From: Myxococcus xanthus
GTDB taxonomy: Bacteria; Myxococcota; Myxococcia; Myxococcales; Myxococcaceae
Length of the DNA: 64,000 nucleotides
Assembly (NCBI RefSeq): GCF_013116825.1
Contig: NZ_JABFNS010000025.1
Location: 1 to 64,000 of the forward strand
Direction of reading: 5' to 3'
The notes below the pieces were generated by a model. The model was not told the origin of the DNA and ran no database searches. It worked only from the letters and a program-made list of their open reading frames with translations. Made by a program: the position numbers and the translations under genes. Shown in pieces: positions 15,980 to 24,746 of the stretch (position 1 is its first letter; every line of letters begins with the position of its first letter).

Positions 15980-18865
15980 ATGGTGGGTACTCAGCAAGTG
16001 GGCGTGCGCTGGAACTGGTGGCGCGCCCGCGCCGTTTCGTTGTGCGCCGTGGTGTCCTTGTTGGCCGCATTCACCGCGGCGGCCCAGGTGCCCTCGTTCA
16101 TCACGTTCGACAGCGCGCACGTGCGTCCCCTGGCGCTCTCCCCGGACGGGACGCGGTTGTTCGCCGTCAACACGCCGGACAACCGCCTGGAGGTCTTTTC
16201 CATCAGCAGCGCGGGGCTCTCGCTCATCGGGGCGGTGCCCGTGGGCCTGGAGCCCGTCGCTGTCGCCGCGCGCAGCAACACGGAAGTCTGGGTCGTCAAC
16301 CACCTGTCGGACAGCGTCAGCGTGGTGAGTCTGGTGGGCACGCCGCGGGTGGTGCGCACCCTGCTCGTGGGCGATGAGCCGCGCGACATCGTCTTCGCCG
16401 GCACCAACGGCCACGCCTTCATCACCACCGCGCACCGGGGCCAGCACCGCACCGACCCGTCCATCGCCGCCGTTTCGGGGGCGGGGGACCCGAAGCTGAC
16501 CACGCCTGGCGTGGGGCGCGCGGACGTCTGGGTCTTCAATCCGGCGTCCCTGGGCGCGACGCTGGGCGGCACGCCCCTGCGCATCGTGACGCTCTTCGGC
16601 GACACGCCGCGCGGGCTCGCCACCAGCCCGGACAAGAAGACTGTCTATGCGGCCATTGCCCAGTCCGGCAATCAGACGACCTCCGTCAGCCTGGGGAGCG
16701 TGTGCGACGGGTTCAAGGAGCGCGACATGTGCCTCGTCTTCCCCGACACCCCGCCATTCGGCAACAACCTCATGCCAGGCGGCTTGCCTGGGCCCGCGAC
16801 GAACTTCGAGGGCGCGAAGGCGCCGGAGACCGCCCTCATCGTGAAGTGGAACGGCGCCGCCGGGCAGTGGCAGGACGCGCTGGGCCGCAACTTCAACAAC
16901 GGCGTGCGCCTGCGTCTGCCGGACAAGGACGTCTTCGCCATCGACGCGGACACCCTCCAGGAGACGGCTTCCTTTTCGGGCGTGGGTACCACCATCTTCA
17001 ACCTGGTCACCAACCCGAAGTCGGGCGTGGTGTATGCGTCCAACAGCGAGGCCAACAACCTGACCCGCTTCGAGGGCGCCGGTGAATACGGCGGCAGCAC
17101 GGTGCAGGGCAACCTCGCGCAGATGCGCATCACCGTCATCTCCGGGGGCACGGCCTACCCGCGGCACCTCAACAAGCACATCGACTACTCGAAGCTGGCG
17201 GGGAAGCCCGGCTTCGACCCCTCGGTGAAGAACCACAGCCTCTCCACGCCGACGGAGATGGTCGTCTCCCAGGATGGCACGAAGCTGTACGTGGCCGCGT
17301 TCAGCTCCAGCAAAATTGGCGTCTACGACACGGCGTCGCTGGAGAGCAATGCGTTCGACCCGCGCACCGCGAGCGCCAACCACATCCCGGTGAGTGGCGG
17401 CGGCCCCAGCGGTCTGGTGCTGGACGAGGCGCGCAACCGCCTCTACGTGATGACCCGCTTCGACAACGCGGTGAAGGTCATCGACCTGGCCACCAAGGCG
17501 CAGCTGTCCTCGGTGTCGCTCTACAATCCGGAGCCCGCCTCCGTCGTCCAGGGCCGCCCGTTCCTCTACGACGCCAACTTCTCATCGGCCAATGGTGAGT
17601 CGTCGTGCGCCAGTTGCCACATCTTCGGTGACAAGGACGAGCTCGCCTGGGACCTGGGCAACCCGGATGCGACGGTGACGGCCAATCCCATCAACATGCG
17701 CCTCGCGAGCGACCTCGAGATTGGCGTCTTCCGTTCCTTCACCGGCCACCCGAGCTCACCCATCAACGGAACGGGGAAGCAGAACGAGTTCCACCCGATG
17801 AAGGGGCCCATGACGACGCAGACCCTGCGTGGCATGACGAACCAGGGCGCCATGCACTGGCGGGGTGACCGTTCAAATGGCTTCTTCGGTGTCGATGCCG
17901 GCGGGGAGGAGATGTCCTTCAAGAACTTCATCGTCGCCTTCCCGGACCTGCTGGGCCGCGCGTCGATGCCGACCGAGGCGGAGATGGACAAGTTCACGAC
18001 CTTCCAGCTCCAGGTGCAGTTGCCGCCCAACCCCATTCGCAGGTTGGACAACGCACTCACGGCTTCGCAGAAGGCGGCGAGCGATTTCTACTTCGGAAGC
18101 CGCCGGGTGGACGGCATCGCGATTGGCGATGACAACGGGTTCAATTGCAATGGCTGTCACACGATTGACGGTGCGCGGGGCTTCTTTGGCACGGATACCC
18201 GTTCCAGCTTCGAGGGCATCAGTCAGATCATGAAGATTCCCCACGTGCGGAACATGTACACGAAGGTTGGTATGTTCGGCTTCCCGGACAGCAGCTTCTT
18301 CCTGCATCCGGAGACGGGGCAGTTGGGTGACCAGGTTCGCGGCTTCGGCTTCACGCATGACGGCGCGGTGGACACCCTGTTCCGCTTCTTCAGCGCCATC
18401 GTGTTCTCCAACACCAGCATCGGTGGGCCCCTCGTGGGCTTCCGGAGCGACACCGAGCGGCGCCAGATGGAGGACTTCATGCTAGCGGCGGATACCGACC
18501 TGGCGCCGATTGTCGGCCAGCAGGTGACGCTCACGGCATCGAATGCCGCCAACGTGGGGGCGCGCATCGACCTGCTGATTGCGCGAGCCCGAGCGCAGTT
18601 CGCGTCGCAGGTGCTCGGCGGCGCGACCTACGAGGCCGACGTGGTTGCGAAGGTGGCCGTGGGCAGCCGGGTGAAGGGGTTCCTGTACGAACGGGGGCCT
18701 GGGACCTGGAAGCCCGATGACGGCAGCGCGAACATCTCCACGGCGGCGCTCCGAGCGCTGGCGAACACCGCGGGGCAGGAGGTGACCTTCACCGCGGTCC
18801 CTCCTGGCTCCGGTACGCGCATCGCGCTCGACCGGAACCTGGACGGCAGGCTCGACGGCCAGTAA
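15980..18865 (+). CDS. Secreted beta-propeller (YncE-like) protein with di-haem cytochrome c domain
   Basis: This 961-aa protein starts at ATG 15980, seven bases after GAGG; a GTG at 15971 is in frame but less well placed. A signal peptide (AVSLCAVVSLLAAFTAAAQ) is followed by YncE-like propeller repeats (LALSPDGTRLFAVNTPDNRL, VVNHLSDSVSVVS, RLYVMTRFDNAVKVIDL). The C-terminal half holds two haem-binding motifs, CASCH (about residue 542) and CNGCH (about 725), with helical segments like MauG/CcpA di-haem cytochromes. It should be a periplasmic or surface redox protein. Divergence from the MalT-like regulator suggests control by it. Confidence 0.82.
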   Translation: MVGTQQVGVRWNWWRARAVSLCAVVSLLAAFTAAAQVPSFITFDSAHVRPLALSPDGTRLFAVNTPDNRLEVFSISSAGLSLIGAVPVGLEPVAVAARSNTEVWVVNHLSDSVSVVSLVGTPRVVRTLLVGDEPRDIVFAGTNGHAFITTAHRGQHRTDPSIAAVSGAGDPKLTTPGVGRADVWVFNPASLGATLGGTPLRIVTLFGDTPRGLATSPDKKTVYAAIAQSGNQTTSVSLGSVCDGFKERDMCLVFPDTPPFGNNLMPGGLPGPATNFEGAKAPETALIVKWNGAAGQWQDALGRNFNNGVRLRLPDKDVFAIDADTLQETASFSGVGTTIFNLVTNPKSGVVYASNSEANNLTRFEGAGEYGGSTVQGNLAQMRITVISGGTAYPRHLNKHIDYSKLAGKPGFDPSVKNHSLSTPTEMVVSQDGTKLYVAAFSSSKIGVYDTASLESNAFDPRTASANHIPVSGGGPSGLVLDEARNRLYVMTRFDNAVKVIDLATKAQLSSVSLYNPEPASVVQGRPFLYDANFSSANGESSCASCHIFGDKDELAWDLGNPDATVTANPINMRLASDLEIGVFRSFTGHPSSPINGTGKQNEFHPMKGPMTTQTLRGMTNQGAMHWRGDRSNGFFGVDAGGEEMSFKNFIVAFPDLLGRASMPTEAEMDKFTTFQLQVQLPPNPIRRLDNALTASQKAASDFYFGSRRVDGIAIGDDNGFNCNGCHTIDGARGFFGTDTRSSFEGISQIMKIPHVRNMYTKVGMFGFPDSSFFLHPETGQLGDQVRGFGFTHDGAVDTLFRFFSAIVFSNTSIGGPLVGFRSDTERRQMEDFMLAADTDLAPIVGQQVTLTASNAANVGARIDLLIARARAQFASQVLGGATYEADVVAKVAVGSRVKGFLYERGPGTWKPDDGSANISTAALRALANTAGQEVTFTAVPPGSGTRIALDRNLDGRLDGQ

Positions 18866-18974
18866 CCGGAGAGCCCGCCGCCCCCGGCTCCGTGTCACCC
18901 CAGGCATCGGTCATTCATCCTACGGACGGATGGCCGATGTCTGTATTCGTGCGTGTCCCATAATGTCCTTTGTC

Positions 18975-19433
18975 ATGGACACACGCGCCCTGACGGAACG
19001 CCTCACCATCGCGACGCCCTGCGAGATGCGCTGGGAGGACATGAAAGGGGATGCACGTGTCCGGCACTGTGGTGCCTGCAGGCTCTCCGTCCACAACCTG
19101 AGTGAGATGACCACGCTGGAGGTGGAGTCCCTGCTCCAGCCCGGTGGACGCGTCTGTGTCCGGCTCTACCGCCGACCGGATGGGACCGTCGTCACGGGGG
19201 ATTGCCGTCGCATCTGGAGCCAGCAGCGAGAGGAGGCGGTCACGCTCCTGGGGACGGCGGCGACCGTGGTGGCCGCGTTTTCATTCCTCGTCTTGATTGG
19301 CGTGCTGACGATCACCCTCTACGGCGACCACATCCGGCGCATGTTCGGCAGTGCCACCGCGGGAGCCTTGCCGGCCACGTTGCCGCCCGCCGTGAGCGCG
19401 CCTTCTCCCCTTGGGGGGCACAAGGCGCCATGA
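18975..19433 (+). CDS. Cys-motif protein with C-terminal membrane helix
   Basis: The conserved body starts MDTRALTERLTIATPCEMRW and runs through RHCGACRLSVHNLSEMT, the RVCVRLYRRPDGTVVTGDC block and one transmembrane helix (VVAAFSFLVLIGVLTITLYG). The pattern of Cys, HCxxC, C and DC is a recurrent small zinc-ribbon-like module found in bacteria of several phyla, function unknown. I chose ATG 18975 because family members begin shortly before the PC motif; ATG at 18963 and 18930 are also in frame. No strong ribosome-binding site separates them. Confidence 0.65.
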   Translation: MDTRALTERLTIATPCEMRWEDMKGDARVRHCGACRLSVHNLSEMTTLEVESLLQPGGRVCVRLYRRPDGTVVTGDCRRIWSQQREEAVTLLGTAATVVAAFSFLVLIGVLTITLYGDHIRRMFGSATAGALPATLPPAVSAPSPLGGHKAP

Positions 19434-19460
19434 TTGGCGCGCAGCCGAGGCGGCCGGCTG

Positions 19461-19844
19461 TCAGGGCCGTTGAGGCGGCACTCTGCACGCGGCATGTCCC
19501 ATGATGATGTCGCCGTCGACGGTGCTCGTGGGCGTCGGCGTCCATCCGGATGCAAGCCGGGCATCGAGGAGTTCATCTGCGCTGGGGCGGTGGTCCCACA
19601 CGGAGACCGAAGTGACTCCGCCCAGTCAGGTCGTGTCAAAGACGAGGTACCTGTCTCCCATCCACGGCATCACCACGTCGTGGGTGAACTCGTCCTGGAC
19701 GATGACCTCCGTGACATCGCGCGGCGGCGAACTCGCGAAGCCCCAGCGCACGACGTCCTGGAGCAGCGTGAGGGACGCCACCTCCTGTTCCAGGGCGGAG
19801 CGCGCTTCCTGAGGCAGCGAAGCCCGGTCGGTCAGAGGCACCAT
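19461..19844 (-). CDS. Small conserved-looking protein interrupted by an in-frame TGA
   Basis: ATG 19844 opens a 72-residue frame ending VIVQDEFTHDVVMPWMGDRY then LVFDTT and TGA (19628-19626). The same frame continues for 54 more codons to TGA at 19463-19461, reading LGGVTSVSVWDHRPSADELL and RLASGWTPTPT with clear coding character. The simplest reading is one protein of about 127 residues with a stop in the middle. It may be a nonsense mutation, a sequencing error or, less likely, recoding of TGA. Family not recognised. It converges on the plus-strand gene ending 28 bp away. Confidence 0.55.
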
Positions 19845-19853
19845 GGTGTCAAC

Positions 19854-20075
19854 CTACCGCGGAATCGCATCAGCGGGCAGTCCGCCGGACTGCTCCTCGG
19901 GGTCCACGGCGCGGTAGGGGAAGCGGGTCGGTGTGGGAGGGGCGCCGTGCCCCTGTTTCAGCTTCTCCAGCCCCGCCGCGCTCCCCAGGTGCTTGCGTGA
20001 CGGGGCCAGCGTGTACTTCCAGCCACCGAAGTCGCGCAGGGCCTTGTCGGACGCCTGTTTGTCGCTGGGGACGAA
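19854..20075 (-). pseudogene. Start-less coding fragment after the outer-membrane protein gene
   Basis: Immediately after the TAG stop (20078-20076) of the outer-membrane-type gene, in the same frame, 73 sense codons follow to TAG at 19856-19854. They include ALRDFGGWKYTLAPSRKHLG, GLEKLKQGHG and TRFPYRAVDPEEQSGGLPAD, which look like a real protein C-terminus. No start codon or ribosome-binding site is available. It is most likely the 3' remnant of a gene whose 5' part was replaced. Family not recognised. Confidence 0.5.
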
Positions 20076-20705
20076 CTAGAACCGGTGTACCGCCGTGAGC
20101 CTCACGACAGGGTGCAGCGTCTGCGTTGTCTCGACGGTGCGCTCGGGCTGCGAAAGCAGACACCAGGAGAACAGGGTGCAGGTCGCGGAGCGGGGCAGCT
20201 CGGTCTCTTGTCGGAGGTGGCTGAACCCAGCGCCGCCCGCCAGGGCGATGTGCCACTGCTTGCCCAACTGCTGTGAATACCCGACCAGTCCGCTGACGGA
20301 GGCGCGGAGCTTCGATACATCCTCATCCGAGTCGAAGAAGGTCCCATCGCCCTGGACGGACAGGAAGGGGCCCTGGAAGGGTTTCCCAGTCAGGTAGATG
20401 CGGCCGCCAGCCTGGAGGCCCGTCGCCTTCAGGTTCACGCCCACGTGCCCGCCTGCGAACACCGAGATGAACGGTGACAGGGGCTGCTCGATGTCCACGA
20501 TGAAGGCCATCGACGCAGGGGAGACGGAGTCCACCGAGAGCGAATGCACGCCCAGGGCCGCCGCGCTGCTCAACCGCTGGGTTCCCCCATGGACGGCGGG
20601 AGGCGCGGAATGGGGGGCGACAGGGGGGACTGCCTGGGCGTGCGCGAGCATCGGCGCGGACACGAGGCCAGCAAGAGCACGGACGCGACGGGCGCTGAGA
20701 TTCAT
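20076..20705 (-). CDS. Outer-membrane-type beta-barrel protein
   Basis: This 209-aa protein starts at ATG 20705 (MNLSARRVRALAGLVSAPML) with a signal peptide ending near AHAQA; an ATG at 20729 is in frame upstream. The mature part has alternating hydrophobic/polar strands rich in Gly and aromatics (FISVFAGGHVGVNLKATG, AGGRIYLTGKPFQGPFLSVQ, WHIALAGGAGFSHL) and ends HPVVRLTAVHRF, with the C-terminal Phe that guides barrel assembly. The length suits an 8-stranded barrel. Function unknown. Confidence 0.7.
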   Translation of the reverse strand: MNLSARRVRALAGLVSAPMLAHAQAVPPVAPHSAPPAVHGGTQRLSSAAALGVHSLSVDSVSPASMAFIVDIEQPLSPFISVFAGGHVGVNLKATGLQAGGRIYLTGKPFQGPFLSVQGDGTFFDSDEDVSKLRASVSGLVGYSQQLGKQWHIALAGGAGFSHLRQETELPRSATCTLFSWCLLSQPERTVETTQTLHPVVRLTAVHRF

Positions 20706-20815
20706 GTGCCCATATCCATCAAGGGGCATGCCAACGCGAAACCCCACGAAATGACAGAAGGCCGTGTCAGCCGCTGTGCATGCAGTTGCACAAGTGCGAA
20801 GCCGTGCTCGCGGCT

Positions 20816-22132
20816 TCAGGGGCGCTGTCGGAGGTGCTGGTCCAGGAAGGAGAGGATCCTGACGGAGGTCTCCGCTTCGCTCTTCGTGCTGCTGAAGCCA
20901 TGGCCGTCGTTGGGGAGGACGAGGTAGTCGACGGGCACGCCGTTCTTCCGGACGGCCTCGACGAGCGCGTCCGTCTTGGCCTTGGGCACGCGCGGGTCGT
21001 TGGCGCCCTGGATGACGAGCAGGGGGCTGCGTATCTTCTCCGCATGGAACAGCGGGGAGATTTCTCGAAGCATCGCCTCCTGCGTCTGGGGGTTGCCCAG
21101 TTCCTGGTAGAGCGCCTCGCGCAGGGCCTCCTTGTGGGGCGGCAGCGCCTGGCCCAGCGTGTCCGTCAGCCGGGTGAGCTTCTTCGTCTCGAAGTCGTAG
21201 ACGTACAGGTTGCCGGGCGAGCGGTCTCCGTCGACGTGGAAGGCCATGCGCTTCTCTCCGCGGGACAGGCTCACTCCGGAGATCGCTCCCTCTGGAATCC
21301 CTGGCAGGGACACGCGCCTGCCGGCCTTCACGTCGTGGACTCGAATCGTGGTGCGGCCATCCTCGTTGACGCGGGTGATGCGCCACAAGCCACGTCGCGA
21401 GAACTCCGTGGAGAGCACGTCCCACTCCAACTGCTCCACCAACTCGCGCTTCCCGGAGGCGAGCACGTGGCGCTCCACGCGAATGAACTCGGAGCCCTCG
21501 TTGGTGAGCAGGTACAGCGCGGAGGACGCCGGGTCGAAGGTCGCCGCCTTCCAACTGGCCGAGCCCTCGTGCGCGGTGAGGTTCCGACGCTGCTGTGTGG
21601 CGAACTCGTAGAGGTGGACGTCGCTGTCGGACAGCGTCCGTGACTTCTCCAGCGCCAGCCACTTCTCGTCCGGGGAGAGGGCGCCGGGCACATGCTCGCC
21701 ATCGCCCGCGTAGAGCAGGGTGCGGGCATATGTCTTGGCGTCGTATCGGTAGAGGTCCTGGAAGCGTGCGTCGCGCTCGTTGGTGAGGACGTAGAAGGCG
21801 GCGCCGTCCCGGCTCCAGCCGAAGAAGGACGCGCGGTGCTCGTCGCCCGGCGTGAGGTCCTTCTCCTGGCCGTCCAGCGTGCGCACGGAGAGGTGGGCGA
21901 GTTCGTTGCCTCCCGAGTCTCGCGTGAAGAGGACGCGGTCGTCGGTGGGGAAGTAGGCGACGGCGATGGAGGCGTCCTGGGTGGAGCGGGTGAGCTGCGT
22001 GGGCTTTCCGCCCGTCATCGGGACGGAGAAGACATTGAAGACGCCGGTCTCGTTCGACGAGTACAGCACCCGCTGCTCATCCGCGGAGAAGGACGCACCA
22101 CGCACGGAGGTCGCCTTCATGAACTGCTCCAC
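20816..22132 (-). CDS. S9 (prolyl oligopeptidase) family protein lacking the catalytic-serine segment
   Basis: The 438-aa product has the WD40-like propeller of S9 peptidases (SVRGASFSADEQRVLYSSNE, GWSRDGAAFYVLTNERD) up to LYVYDFETKKLTRLTDTLGQ. It then jumps straight to the last part of the hydrolase domain: EALREALYQELGNPQ, ISPLFHAEKIRSPLLVIQGA (NDPRV, Asp) and GHGFSS (His). About 200 residues expected between, with the HGGPG oxyanion region and the GxSxGG nucleophile, are absent. The N-terminus is also short: the frame is open upstream (AKRYTVEQF) but no signal peptide is seen. It reads as an in-frame deletion product and should be inactive as a peptidase. Confidence 0.8.
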   Translation of the reverse strand: MEQFMKATSVRGASFSADEQRVLYSSNETGVFNVFSVPMTGGKPTQLTRSTQDASIAVAYFPTDDRVLFTRDSGGNELAHLSVRTLDGQEKDLTPGDEHRASFFGWSRDGAAFYVLTNERDARFQDLYRYDAKTYARTLLYAGDGEHVPGALSPDEKWLALEKSRTLSDSDVHLYEFATQQRRNLTAHEGSASWKAATFDPASSALYLLTNEGSEFIRVERHVLASGKRELVEQLEWDVLSTEFSRRGLWRITRVNEDGRTTIRVHDVKAGRRVSLPGIPEGAISGVSLSRGEKRMAFHVDGDRSPGNLYVYDFETKKLTRLTDTLGQALPPHKEALREALYQELGNPQTQEAMLREISPLFHAEKIRSPLLVIQGANDPRVPKAKTDALVEAVRKNGVPVDYLVLPNDGHGFSSTKSEAETSVRILSFLDQHLRQRP

Positions 22133-22418
22133 GGTGTAACGCTTGGCCGGGCTTCTGGGCCGGGTCGTCCCGGCGCGGAGACGAGTTTCCAGATGGAAGG
22201 CGTGGCACCGCGCAAGGCCAAGGGCTCAGGGCACACCCCTTGCCTGCGACGGGGGCGAGGTTGGAAGGCGCTGCGAAGCGGCGGTGGCACCCGCGTAGGT
22301 GGCGCGCCAGGACGCCACTGTCAGGAATGGACTGGCCCCGGGCGCTCGTCCTCAGAGGAGGCGGGCCTCTGCACCGGTTTTGCAGTGACACCCATGCTCA
22401 CCGGTGGAGGAGGTTCCC

Positions 22419-23489
22419 ATGCGATGGATGCGCACGTTGACGTTGGGTGTGTTGGCGATGTCGGGCGGCTGTACCGAGAGCAAGGTGGCGGAGGACCAGG
22501 ACATCGTCCTGAGTGGGCGACTCGTTGACGAGGCGGGCGCGCCGCTCCCGGACGCGCTGATGAAGCTCTACCGCAGTGAGAACTCCGCGTGCGCGTTCGC
22601 TGCCTTCTCGTCGAGCTGGAGGTCGGTGAAGACTCGCGCCGATGGCACCTTCGAGGTCGACCTGCTGGGGGCGGACACCCGCAACGGGAGCATCGCGCGC
22701 TGCTTCGTGGCCCGCTCGCCCGAGCAGTCCCAGGGAAGGCGCGTTTCGGCCTTCTTCCTCATCCAGCAGTCGGAGGTCGCGCTGCCCGTCGTCCAGGAGT
22801 GGACCGGCACGCTGAAGGCCACCGCGGAGGCGCAGGGGGTGAGCGTGGGCTTCCGGCCGCTGTCCGCCACCCACGGTGCCGGGAGCGATGAGCACGTGCT
22901 GTACCTCCACCCGTCGAGCGCCAGAGAAGCCTGGCAGGTGCTCAAGGCCACCTCGCCGGTCCTCCTGAGCGACTACGTCCTCGAGGACGCGGAGGGGCTC
23001 AAGGCCTCCATCATCACGACGCGCGATGTGAATGCGGGGGGCGTGACGGTCGGCCTCACCTATTCCAGCGATGACGTTGTCCTGCCTCGCCGCGCCCTCG
23101 TCCCGGCAAGCCGTGGCGCGGCGTGCACCTACCTGAACGCCGAGACGCCCTGCCGCGTCACCAACGGCGACCTCGGCGGGATTGTGCTCTTCCAAGAGGG
23201 CGTCCGTGAAGTCGCCGTGCAGCTCTCGCGGCCCGTGGTGCCTCGCAAGGCCGTGCTGCGCAACTTCGGGGTGACGGGCACCATGAGCGAGCTGGTGCTG
23301 GAGGGAAGCGCCGACGGCGCCCAGTGGATGCCCCTGGCCAACTTGCTCGATGGCGCCGGTGTGCAGTCCTTCATGGAAGTGGACCTCACGGGCACGACAC
23401 CGGTGTCGCAGGTCCGTGTTCGGGCAACTCCGCGAGAGGCGGTGGGCGCGTTGCGCTCGCTGGGGCAGCTCTCGCTCTTCGAGGAGTGA
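22419..23489 (+). CDS. Lipoprotein with discoidin-like C-terminal domain
   Basis: This protein of about 356 aa starts at ATG 22419 behind AGGAGG (MRWMRTLTLGVLAMSGGC, lipobox LAMSGGC). A carboxypeptidase-regulatory-like module comes first (LSGRLVDEAGAPLPDALMKL, TRADGTFEVDLLG). The C-terminal 120 residues (VREVAVQLSRPVVPRKAVLR, LVLEGSADGAQWMPLANL, VSQVRVRATPREAVGALR) resemble an F5/8 discoidin-type sandwich. No catalytic residues are visible; it may bind carbohydrate or surfaces. It heads a run of exported proteins. Confidence 0.65.
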   Translation: MRWMRTLTLGVLAMSGGCTESKVAEDQDIVLSGRLVDEAGAPLPDALMKLYRSENSACAFAAFSSSWRSVKTRADGTFEVDLLGADTRNGSIARCFVARSPEQSQGRRVSAFFLIQQSEVALPVVQEWTGTLKATAEAQGVSVGFRPLSATHGAGSDEHVLYLHPSSAREAWQVLKATSPVLLSDYVLEDAEGLKASIITTRDVNAGGVTVGLTYSSDDVVLPRRALVPASRGAACTYLNAETPCRVTNGDLGGIVLFQEGVREVAVQLSRPVVPRKAVLRNFGVTGTMSELVLEGSADGAQWMPLANLLDGAGVQSFMEVDLTGTTPVSQVRVRATPREAVGALRSLGQLSLFEE

Positions 23490-23598
23490 CAGGACCGCGG
23501 CCAGGGTTCTTCGTTTCTCGGTGAGGGAAATCGGGGCTCGGCTCCGTTCAGGGGAGTGACGGCGAATGTGCGCCGTCCTTCCTCACGGAGTTCCCGCT

Positions 23599-24669
23599 AT
23601 GATGTCGCCCCGTTCATTCCGAGCGCTGGCCTGCACTGGTGCCCTCTCCCTCCTGGGGGCATTCCCCGTATGGGCGGCGCCCATCGAGTCGCCCGGACCG
23701 CGCGAGATTGCCCGTATCGGGACTTCTGACAGCCATGTGCTCTGGCTTGAGGGAGAGGGGGGCGCGGTCAACGTGGCCGTCATCGCCCAGTATCCGCAGC
23801 GTCCACTCGTGGCCCCTCGTTTCTTCCAGACGCACTCGGCGGCGGAGGTGTTCCTGGCCGTGGCACCCGAGGGGCACGCGCTGCCCCCGGCCCTGGCGGA
23901 CCACGCGCTCGTCGCGATGGATGAGGGCGAAAGAGCGCAGCTCCGGCGGCAGAACGAGGCAGAGCTCTCCGCCCTACCGACCACCTTCCCCGATGAGCCT
24001 CGCTCGCTCACCGGGAGCTGCTCGGCCTCGAACCGCGCCTGGGCTGCCTCCGTCTATGGGGACCCCACCTGCGGGGACCCAAGCCAGGAGGTCATCCACA
24101 CGGCCTTCACGAGCGACTCCTACTGCAATTCCCCGGACTGTGACTTCCCACTCGGCAGTGAGGACGGCTATCAGTGCTCCCCTCAATTGCTCGCCTGCGA
24201 CAGGGTTCGTGGCACCGCGACGCGAGTCCGTCTGCGCGCCACCCACTGGAACGGGGCCCTGTCATTCAATCATCCAGGGCACTCCATGCACTTCGCCGTG
24301 CTGAACTGCGCAGGCAATGGGCCGGTGACCTTCAACTTCAGCCGAGGCACGGGGGCCGACAGCTTGCAGCTCAACCCTGGACAGATGGGGAACGTCAAGC
24401 TCGGGGCGCACATCGCTCCGGCCGTCGCAGCAAAGCGCGTCACCATGGGCCGGTGGACCGAGGGCCTGCCCGCGAGCGGCGACTCGTACGTCTCCAACGC
24501 CATGTCGGTGGCCGACAATTCTGGCACGGCGGACGCCGTGCTTGCCTGCGGAGACATCATCACTCGTTACACCATGTCGGACCTGACCGTCCCCGCCTGT
24601 CACAACTACGCTGACCTCGCGCTCTGCAACGGCACGAACTGCAGCAACGCCTGCTATTACACTTGGTAA
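23599..24669 (+). CDS. Exported Cys-containing protein of unknown function
   Basis: This protein of about 356 aa starts MMSPRSFRALACTGALSLLG with a signal peptide ending around VWAAP. After a charged region of about 130 residues it has Cys pairs spaced like extracellular disulfides (GSCSASNRAW, GDPTCGDPSQEV, SYCNSPDCDFPLG, YQCSPQLLAC, NGTNCSNACYYTW at the end). The C-terminal half (THWNGALSFNHPGHSMHF, NAMSVADNSGTADAVLACGD) suggests a beta-rich secreted domain. I do not recognise the family. Confidence 0.6.
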   Translation: MMSPRSFRALACTGALSLLGAFPVWAAPIESPGPREIARIGTSDSHVLWLEGEGGAVNVAVIAQYPQRPLVAPRFFQTHSAAEVFLAVAPEGHALPPALADHALVAMDEGERAQLRRQNEAELSALPTTFPDEPRSLTGSCSASNRAWAASVYGDPTCGDPSQEVIHTAFTSDSYCNSPDCDFPLGSEDGYQCSPQLLACDRVRGTATRVRLRATHWNGALSFNHPGHSMHFAVLNCAGNGPVTFNFSRGTGADSLQLNPGQMGNVKLGAHIAPAVAAKRVTMGRWTEGLPASGDSYVSNAMSVADNSGTADAVLACGDIITRYTMSDLTVPACHNYADLALCNGTNCSNACYYTW

Positions 24670-24746
24670 CGGGCGGGTTGCTCCGCCCTCGCTTCCGGAC
24701 GGACTTGCTCCGGGCGAGGGCGAGCTGCTAGGGCACGCGCCCGTCA

